64,000 nt of DNA, from contig NC_067473.1 in NCBI RefSeq assembly GCF_947179515.1, positions 76,544,436 to 76,608,435 on the forward strand. Direction: 5' to 3'. Positions 56,304-64,000 of the stretch are shown here, one piece after another. The stretch's first letter is position 1; each line of letters starts with the position of its first letter. This DNA comes from Apodemus sylvaticus. Lineage: Eukaryota > Chordata > Mammalia > Rodentia > Muridae. The notes below the pieces were generated by a model, which was not told the origin of the DNA, did not search any database, and was given only the letters and a program-made list of their open reading frames with translations. The position numbers were made by a program, and so were the translations under genes.

Positions 56304-57908
56304 CGTTCTTCTCACGTCTGACCCGGTTGCGCCCCGGAGCGGGACTTTTGCCCCTGGGGAAGAATTGGCGTGCGTTAGGGTTCAGGGTAGCGCGTGGGGG
56401 AGTTGCAAGTCCTCAAGTTTCTGAGCCAGATCCCTTGAGGCTGACCGGTGGTGCGAGGCCACGGGAGGACGGACGGGGTCGCTGTCGGGCAGCGTGGCGC
56501 GTTGATTCCCTGCAGTCTATGCTCAGAGAGAGCATCATCTGCCCGCTTGTGCTCTCCAGACTTCAAGCCTGTGGTGAGATGGGTCAGGCTATATTTGCAT
56601 CGGGCCACAAAGCAAGACAGAGCGGTGAAAGGGGAGATGGCACTAGGTGTTGAGAGTCATGTCACAGCAGATCACCTAGCTGGGACTCCAAGCTCATTTG
56701 GACATAGAAAGGAAAAGAAAACATTTGGCCCGGATAATTTTATGGCCTTCTGAGTCCGTTCTATTCTCTGAGCTCAATTCTATTCTCTATAGGTGCATAT
56801 CAGTTATAAATCTAAATAGCAAAGCCACTAGGAGCATCCTTTTTGTCAACAAGAATGACACATGTACCTTATACTCTTGTATAATGTGCCTATCTTTTCT
56901 AGTTAACCAGGTCTAGTGTGGGTTACATGTTAATACACTCTTAACACCTGACGAGAAGCTGGACTCAGATTTTGATCCTTTCATTCAAAAAAAAAAATTC
57001 CACAGTCTATATTTGCTAGTATTGTTCTTAGAGGAACTGGGTTTATTTTCACAATCACAACCTTCTGGCTCTTCGCGCAGAGCATGGGTACGGAAGAGTC
57101 TGTATGCACTGTTAGAGGCAGGGCCGGGTGTCTCCTTACCCAAGCTGCTGCTCAGTACGGTTCCAGCCCTCAGCACGATGCTGTGTTAGGAGCCCGTACT
57201 TTAATTTTTTTTTTTTTTTTTTAACAAAAGCAATTACAGAAAAGTGCACATTTAACGTGTGACATTTAACATTTTGCCGTGGCAGGCAGCCTCCACTTAA
57301 ATGGGGCCTTTCTTCGGAACAACAGGAGCCAAAAGGCCTTGTGTCACGGAGTAATGTAAGACACAATCTGGGCTGCAAACGCACAATGAATCGGGAAGGA
57401 TTTATGTAATTAATTGACCAGTCTTAACCTGTTATCGTGATGTAAGGAATTTGGAACTCATTAATTTGGGCTCTGACAGATTTCATATTAGAGCTGGCAA
57501 ATATGGATTGAGCCTCTTATTCTTGTAGCAGCTGGAATTTCCATGACAGTGAGGATTACTGAAGAAGACCTATTGCTAGAGTCAAACTGCTTTTTTGCAA
57601 TCAGTGGCCCTGCTCTGCATTAAAGGGATAATGAAAAATAAAATTACCTGGTATGGAAAGTGGAAGGGGGTGAGGTCACCCCACCTCAGTGTGTGGTGAG
57701 GGCAAGCATTTGCAGCCAGAAAAAACAAACCAAAAAAACAACAAAAAATTTTAATTTCAATCCTAAAGTTACTTGGTTTCTTAAGTACCCTGAGATAGAA
57801 GAGTCTTGGGGTCAAGGTCTTTTGTTGTCAACGTTAAAAAGGAATTAAAAGAGGGAGTCTTGGAGCCTCCACCATCTGGACAGAGACTGCATGAAAAAGG
57901 ACTTTACA

Positions 57909-58090
57909 GGGCTGAAGAGATGGCTTAGAGATCAAGAACACTGACTGCTCTCCCAGAGTTCCTGAGTTCAAGTCCCAGCAACCATAGGGTGGCTCACAAC
58001 CATCTGTAATGGGATCCAACGCCCTCCTCTGGTGTGTGTCAGAAGACAGAGTACTCATACACATTAAATAAATAAATCTTAAAGAGAAAG
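57909..58090 (+). mobile_element. B2 SINE
   Basis: Sense B2: GGGCTGAAGAGATGGCTTAG head, GCTCACAACCATCTGTAATG in the body and AATAAATAAATC end. Confidence 0.93.
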
Positions 58091-60069
58091 GAAGGAAGAG
58101 AAAGCTTTCCAGGGATCGGGAGTTCTGGTGTGCCTGTCCACAGATGAGCAGTTCAGAGCTCTGAAGGAGTGGCGTTCTCCAGAGCCCCCGCCTGCCGCCT
58201 TGTCAGGGCTCCTTAGCAGAGCCCACAGAGCCGGGACTTGGCGCAGAGGATAATCTAATCTGGGCTCTCTTTGCACTGTATGGTGTTAAGTAAGTCGCCC
58301 ATTTGAAAACATTTAGCTTCTTTGTGATTTTACAAAAACTCAGTAAAAGCTCAACTTTCATTTTTCACTCCGCTTGACAGTCAGAAAATTGCCAGGGTTA
58401 GGAAAGGGTCTGTGAGATTAGACGGCTGCTTTCTCCCGTTCCTTGCACTTTAGGTGTCCCTTGTTACTCTTCCGTGTGATAAGGTTAGTACAACAACTGC
58501 CATAGGATCATTAATACAGATAGATAAGCCACGTCGCACATTTAAAATGTTTGCTGGGATCATTTGCCTCCCCCTGCCGATAAGGAATACTTTGGAAACA
58601 AATCCAGGGCAGGGGCACAGGATACTTAACTTTTTAGCGCAAAGGCCCAGTTGACCTTTCCTAATGCATTATTATTCATAAACACTCCTCACAGTTCAGT
58701 ATTGACTGCTCATGAGATTTACTTGTACTCGTCACCTTAAGAACTTAATGCCGTTGTAACAACTTATGTTTTAGTAGAAGAAATATGGTTAATAAACCTT
58801 TGGGGAGAACAAACTGATATCCACCACGCACTCTGGAGTTTTTCCTGGTTTTCTTGTCTTTATTTCAACCAGGTGGCACAGAACTTTAGTTAGGCTGATA
58901 GGATTTCATCTCTTAGTGAAGTGGCGCGGTGAGGAATTTGGTTGGGGTGTCCTCGTTAAGGAGTGATTTCTTCAGCTTCGTCGCCATCAAAATGATGGCA
59001 CCGTGATAAACACTGGGCATTTGCATCAATATTTTCACATTATCCTTCACACCCAGCAACGAGAGCGCTGGTCGTTGTGATCGATGTTATTTCAGTGGGA
59101 CGGCAATGAAGATAAACCACCGATAGCAAGGCTTGGGCAACTACCGTAAACCTGACAGCGTGGGTGAACACACTCGAGGCTTATGTGCGTGATCTCGGAT
59201 CTCATATGGGGATTTTTTTTTTAAACAAAGGGGGATGCAGGTGTAACTTGACAATTGTGGCTTGTTATCAGCTCTCTGTGTATACTGTTTGTGAGGCGGA
59301 CAGACTGAAGCCCGGTTAACCAGAGACAGTGTTGACCAGTAGTCTGGCAAACCAGATTTTGGCCCAGCTACTGGACTATTCTTGAGGGTTCCCAACTCTC
59401 TGGACCTCCATTTCCACATCAGTACTCAAGACATCTGAGTCTCGGCTGTCCTATAGATGTTCCCTAGAGTGTTCGGTCTGAGGAAGCCAAGTAACTTTTC
59501 CTAGAATAAAAAGGGCGGAGGCTTCAGCGGTCAGCCGTGCTCCATACGCATTGGAATAAGCAACATTTAACACCAAACCATGGCTCCTCGGTGCCTCTTG
59601 CGTGTTTGCTGCTTCTTTTGAATCTGTGTGTCAGAAACAGGAGGGGACGGTATGCAGTTTTTTCTTAAACTGTTTTGAAGAAGGAAATCTAAACATCTTT
59701 GAAACTATGGATTTTTTTTTCTCAGAACATTTCTGAAGCTCTTTTTATTCCCTCTTGGTGTTCTTGAGGCCAGAGTGCAAGGGACAAGTGGAACTCTGAA
59801 ACATTCCCTGTCCAGACTTGTCACCAAGCAGCACGCTTGTAAACCTAACACTCAGGAAACAGAGGCAGAAACCCAGTCATCCTCAGCTACATGGTGGGTT
59901 CAAGGCAAGTCTAGACAGCATGACATGCTGTCTGATAAATGAGTAGTCTCCTTCAAGACAATGTTCTTGGAGAGGCAGAAAGTATGGTGGGGAGTTTAAA
60001 ATGAGTGCCTGAGCAAGTCTCTTAGCCATTATTCTGATATTTGCTTCTTTGATTCTGCACATGAGACTC

Positions 60070-60265
60070 CATGTTCAGTGAAAGTGGACATCCCTGTAAG
60101 GCATGTACGATCCCTCTGCATGTTCAGTGCAAGTGGACATCCCTGTAAGGCATGTTCGATCCCTCTGCATGTTCAGTGCAAGTGAACATCCCTGTAAGGC
60201 ATGTACGATCCCTCTGCATGTTCAGTGCAAGTGGACATCCCTGTAAGGCATGTTCGATCCCTCTG
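60070..60265. repeat. 49-bp minisatellite, four copies, two-unit higher-order pattern
   Basis: Units at 60070, 60119, 60168 and 60217. Each runs from CATGTTCAGTG to GATCCCTCTG. Units 1 and 3 have GTACGATC; units 2 and 4 have GTTCGATC. Confidence 0.97.
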
Positions 60266-61049
60266 CTTGCACGGGATTCACCCAGGTCCTCCCCAAAGCC
60301 CTTGAGCTTGGCCAGTTTCTGTTAGTGACTTATGATTTATAAAATGTCCTGTTGCTCTGACCATACCCACTGGAAGGTCTCTGTATTTTCGAAGTCCTGC
60401 CTTCCCCATCTCCAGATGTTTTTCTGAAAACACCCAGGACTTTATTATGCATGCTTTGTTACCTGACCATGCCTGTCTTCAGGCCTCCGCTGGAAGATGG
60501 GGACCCCATTTCACCTTGGATCGCTTTTCCCTCTTGAGCCACCAGCCAAGTGCTACAGGCAGAACACAGGGTGAAATGATTCCTATTGAAGTAAGAAGCC
60601 CACGGCCCGGCCTGAAGCCCCTTTCCTGTGGCAGGTCCTCCAGCAGCAGGCCTCAGAGCCTGGTTAGAGCCTTGTTGGGTGTGAGAATCTCCAACTCTCC
60701 TGAGGGCAAACAAAATCATCTGAGTACCAATTTTCAAGTCATAGAGACTCTGGGGGAAGTGGGAAAGTTGTTCCTTTCCTGGGACTTTGACACTGTAGTC
60801 AAAATAATAGTCTGCCCAGGACTTGCTTTTCTCCTTGACTAAAGGGGAATTCTTTGGTCATTTTCTGGAATCTCTTTCTGGGCTATTTCTTTTGGTCAAT
60901 CTGTTTCTAATTTGGTTCTGTGTCTATTATAACATGTATGAGTTAAAATGTACACTTAATAAGGAAGTGGTAAATTGAAATACTCACCTATGCAGATAGT
61001 TGAGCATTTTCTCTAAAGGTCTGCTGCTATGCCACAGAGGCCCACACAG

Positions 61050-61185
61050 TTAGGAGCCAGGCAGGCAGAGGCAGGCAGAGGCAGGCAGATCTCTTCTGAG
61101 GCCAGCCTGGTCTACAGAGTGAGTTCCAGGACTGCCAGGGCTACACAGAGAAATCTTGTCTCAAAACAAAACAAAACAAAAAGCA
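61050..61185 (+). mobile_element. B1 SINE, head replaced by a short tandem repeat
   Basis: AGGCAGAGGCAGGCAGAGGC, then GAGGCCAGCCTGGTCTACAG and an AAAC tail. The first half of B1 is missing. Confidence 0.85.
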
Positions 61186-61305
61186 ACGACAACCACAACA
61201 AACAAAAGAAAGAAAAAGAGAAAAGAAAGTCAGAGAAGGAGCTTAAAGCTTGACTAAGGTCTAATGCCATTGAACAAGGGACTCTTATTTAACCCCGTAA
61301 ACTTT

Positions 61306-61485
61306 TTTTTTTTTTGGTTTTTTGGATTTGTTTTTTTTTTTTTTTTTCAAGACAGGGTTTCTCTATGTAACCCTGGCTGTCCTGGAACTCACTCTATAGA
61401 CCAAGCTGGCCTCGAACTCAGAAATCTGCCTGCCTCTGCCTCCCAGAGTGCTGGGATTACAGGTGTGCGCCACCACTGCCCGGCC
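61306..61485 (-). mobile_element. B1 SINE
   Basis: Antisense B1 with a T-rich tail, CAAGACAGGGTTTCTC, ending ACCACTGCCCGGCC. GTAAACTT on both sides marks the insertion site. Confidence 0.93.
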
Positions 61486-61532
61486 CCTGTAAACTTCTTA
61501 AAAGCCTGGCTTCTCTTTCTTCTCTTTCTCTC

Positions 61533-61534
<2 letters not shown>

Positions 61535-61585
<51 letters not shown>

Positions 61586-61683
61586 CATGGGCATCATACA
61601 TATGGGCACATATACAGACACACACCCCACAGGGTCATGTGGGGACACACGTACAGACACACAAACACACCACGACACACATG

Positions 61684-61714
<31 letters not shown>
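61535..61714. repeat. Two (CA)n microsatellites
   Basis: CA repeats at 61535-61581 and 61685-61714, with CA-rich degenerate sequence between them (GGGGACACACGTACAGACAC). Confidence 0.93.
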
Positions 61715-61715
<1 letters not shown>

Positions 61716-62479
61716 ATTCTTTGCCACTGCTTTTCTTCCCTTTTCTACATTGCCAACCTCAGCCCCACTGGTTCTGCTCTGTCCTTGTTTCTCCACCACC
61801 CCTAGTTTTGTTTTGTTTCTTTTTCCAGAAGGACTTGGTACACACGTGACCTGCCCTCTCCAACCCACTCATTTCATTCACACTAATTCCAACTCCCACC
61901 AATAACAGTTTAGCACTGGTCTGAGTAGAAGGGGGATGGATGGTGTGTGTGTGTGTGTGTGTATGAGCATAGACTGACAAGGATGACAGTAGATGGAGTT
62001 CAGCCTGCAGCCAAATTCCTCATATGGTTTAGGTTAATGAACACCACTTGCATCTGATTTCAGCTTTACGCTTTGCAGATCTGTCTGTCAAATTTATTCC
62101 CTGACTTCAGGAGACTTGCTCCTAAAATCCTGGTGTGAGAACCAACCAGTTCCCATGGATGCCTGGATGAAGTCTGTGGTCTCTGGGCAATCCATGATGA
62201 GGACGAGAACTCCTCTCAGAAGACATCCTCCACCCACATGACCCCATACTCCATGTGAAGCCCAGTCTGTGGTAGAGCCCCAGGTCTCTGTGCTGTTGTC
62301 CGTGCACCGAGAGGCTACCGGGGTGGACAGACTACAGTCGAAGCACACTGAAATGCACAAATCTGGACATCAGTGTTGAGCTGGTCCCAATCTAGAGAGA
62401 GGAAAACCAAGCCAACCAACCACCAAACAAAAGCTTCACCCAGCTACAAGGTGGTTTACAGTAAGCTGTGTTTAGACTA

Positions 62480-62645
62480 AAAAAGATTTAATTTTTATTT
62501 TTAATTATGTATGTGTGTGTGTGAGTATAGCCCAGAGGAGGACTTTGGATCTCCTGGGCTTGGAGTCACAGGTAGTTGTGAGATGCCCAACTTAGGTGCT
62601 GGGAACTTAACTTTGGTTCTCTCAAGAGCAGTACACACCTTTTAA
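62480..62645 (-). mobile_element. B3 SINE, old
   Basis: AAAGATTTAATTTTTATTTT, CTGGGCTTGGAGTCACAGG and GCTGGGAACTTAACTTTGG. Confidence 0.6.
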
Positions 62646-62654
62646 AAATTATTG

Positions 62655-62800
62655 TTTTTTTTTCATACAATATATATTGATCATTTCTTCCCCACTGCTC
62701 TCAGATCTTCCTCTCCTTCCTACCCACCCAACTTTAAACACAGACACACACAAACACCAGTAAGACAAAACAAAACAAAATTAATAAATAAAAAACCCAC
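62655..62800. mobile_element. Possible L1 3'-end fragment
   Basis: CATACAATATATATTGATC and CTACCCACCCAACTTTAAAC are followed by an ACAAAACAAAAC tail. Similar to the fragment at 225. Confidence 0.4.
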
Positions 62801-62859
62801 CATCTCCCACTCCCTCTTCGCTTTGCTCTCCCTGCCTCCTCCCTCTCCATCTTCTTTAT

Positions 62860-62995
62860 GTTTCCAGATGGGGTTTCTCTGTGTAGCCCTGGCTGTCCTG
62901 GAATTAACTCTGTAGACCAGGCTAATCTGAACTCAGAAATCTGCCTGCTTCTGCTTCTCAAGTGCTGAGACTAAAGGCATGTGCCACTACCGGGC
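62860..62995 (-). mobile_element. B1 SINE
   Basis: GATGGGGTTTCTCTGTGTAG, GACCAGGCTAATCTGAACTC and GCCACTACCGGGC. Confidence 0.8.
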
Positions 62996-63039
62996 TAGGT
63001 CATACTTTTAACTGCTGAGCCTTCTCATCATGGAATAGC

Positions 63040-63190
63040 AGTTTGTTTTGTTTTTTGAGACAGGGTCTCACTATGTAGCCCAACTGGCCTGGAACTCATG
63101 TTGCCCACAGTGGTTTCAAACTCACAGAGACCTGCCTGTCTTTGCCTCCCAAATACTAGGATTGAAGACATGAGTCACCATGACCAGCTT
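63040..63190 (-). mobile_element. B1 SINE, old
   Basis: TTTTGAGACAGGGTCTCAC, AACTGGCCTGGAACTCATG and GAGTCACCATGACCAGC. Confidence 0.75.
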
Positions 63191-63655
63191 ACATTTTTCT
63201 TTTTTAACCTTCTTTTTTCCAGTTGAAATGTTTTCAACATTACTGTTTCATCCTAAGTTGTTCCTCATTGTTTGTATGTTTTCTTTTTGGTATTTTTGCA
63301 TGTTGGCAGATGCTGGCGAGAGTATATGGGTTACATCGTTGTTAGAGGAAAGGATATGGGTTTAGATGGAATGGAAATAGATGAGGAGCCTGATTTACCC
63401 GGAGAACCTCAAGACTGTTATGGAGATGCCCCAATAGCTCACGTGGCTGATGAGTCAGTTTCTCTTTTAGGCAACTCTCCTGAGGCAGGAGGGCAAGCCT
63501 GGCTCCAGGAAGGCACCCAGGGTCCAGGAGGAGCTCTGCTGTTCCCATGTGCAGTTTTTAATTGTCATTCTATCCAGTGTTTTCTCCAGCCAGTGGAGAA
63601 GAGAGAACACAATAGGGGAAAGTATCTTTTAATTTCTATTTCTTTCTTTGCTGTT

Positions 63656-63789
63656 TGTCTGTCTGTCCGTCTGTCCGTCCATCCGTCCGTCCGTCCATCC
63701 ATCCACCTGTCTTTCCGTCTGTCTGTCCGTCCATCTGTCTGTTCGCCCGCCCATCCATCCATCCATCCACCCACCCACCCGTCTGTCTG

Positions 63790-63843
<54 letters not shown>
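63656..63843. repeat. Compound tetranucleotide repeat
   Basis: GTCT/GTCC units, then ATCC/GTCC, ACCC/ATCC and finally about 14 TATC units. The order suggests one array diverging by transitions, with a pure and probably unstable TATC end. Confidence 0.95.
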
Positions 63844-63847
<4 letters not shown>

Positions 63848-63859
63848 ATCTATTGTGTG

Positions 63860-63975
63860 TGCATGTGTGTGACATAGCTCATGTGTGAAGGTCAGAGGGC
63901 AACCCCCATGGGAGTTGGTTCTTTTTTCCCACCATATGGATTCTGGGAATTAAAGCCCTCTCACTAGCCCCTTAG
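63860..63975 (-). mobile_element. Truncated B3 SINE
   Basis: GTCAGAGGGCAACCCCCATG, TGGGAGTTGGTTCTTT and GATTCTGGGAATTAAAGCC are antisense B3-like. Confidence 0.55.
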
Positions 63976-64000
63976 TTTGTTTCTTAGTAGCAATTTTGGA

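Larger units (their letters stand above)
55860..56560. promoter_or_regulatory. CpG-rich candidate promoter or regulatory block
   Basis: CpG dinucleotides are frequent here (for example in the runs near 56050-56230 and 56310-56500), in contrast to the CpG-poor surroundings. The block holds a C-rich hexanucleotide repeat, two X-boxes and two CACGTG E-boxes. No TATA box or clear transcript is visible. A non-coding RNA promoter or a distal enhancer would both fit. Confidence 0.45.
54057..64000. other. Intergenic sequence downstream of Snx10
   Basis: No protein-coding gene is supported. It contains one young B1, one B2, several other SINEs, microsatellites, a 49-bp minisatellite and the CpG-rich block described separately. 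54760-55750, 56570-57900, 58090-59800 and 60270-61000 are largely free of recognisable repeats. Some of this may be conserved regulatory DNA. Confidence 0.7.

Noticed and set aside
55766..56653. Several open frames of 100-134 codons in the CpG-rich block, on both strands
   Set aside because: GC-rich DNA has few stops. The - strand frame includes a GWGWGW run read from the hexanucleotide repeat. No family match or splice signal supports a protein.
60070..60265. Regular direct repeats that could be mistaken for a CRISPR array
   Set aside because: The 49-bp units abut without unique spacers, and the DNA is mammalian. It is a minisatellite.
61264..61905. 213-codon + strand frame
   Set aside because: It runs through an antisense B1 and CA repeats, giving FFF, THTHTH and DRVSLCNPGCPGTHS-type peptides typical of repeat translation.

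Overview
This is ordinary mammalian, almost certainly murid rodent, nuclear DNA. The window is packed with B1, B2, B3 and B4/ID SINEs, rodent LTR-like repeats, a URR1 hAT transposon fragment, L1 3' ends and older MIR/L2 relics. It also has many long microsatellites. Mus or a close relative is the natural reading, but I cannot fix the species from the sequence alone. No bacterial, phage or CRISPR content was seen, and nothing that looks like a new multi-gene system.

Only one protein-coding gene is supported: Snx10 (sorting nexin 10), on the + strand. Six coding exons splice into a 199-residue PX-domain protein: 27035-27058 (start codon), 38425-38511, 43380-43480, 43830-43928, 51625-51837 and 52288-52363 (stop). 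Every junction has an AG acceptor and a GT donor, and the reading frame is continuous. The 3' UTR probably runs to about 54.05 kb, with candidate poly(A) signals at 53612 and 54036. The promoter and first non-coding exon were not found and probably lie upstream of base 1, so positions 1-27011 are read as part of intron 1.

Layout: 1-27011 is repeat-rich intron 1 sequence. 27012-54056 is the body of Snx10, with introns of about 11.4, 4.9, 0.35, 7.7 and 0.45 kb. 54057-64000 is downstream intergenic DNA. That last part holds a CpG-rich block at about 55.86-56.55 kb with a G-quadruplex-type repeat, two identical RFX X-box motifs 22 bp apart and two CACGTG E-boxes. I regard it as the best candidate for an undescribed promoter or regulatory element. 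It is followed by repeat-poor, homeodomain-site-rich sequence that could be distal regulatory DNA.

Other points of interest are a run of SINE insertions separated by four copies of one target sequence in intron 3, a 16-bp minisatellite in the same intron, a 49-bp minisatellite with two-unit higher-order structure near 60.1 kb, a 16-bp tandem expansion inside a URR1 copy, and a GT repeat plus decoy acceptor just upstream of the exon carrying the lipid-binding arginines. Repeat family names come from recognising consensus sequence by eye, and repeat boundaries are approximate unless a target-site duplication is stated.
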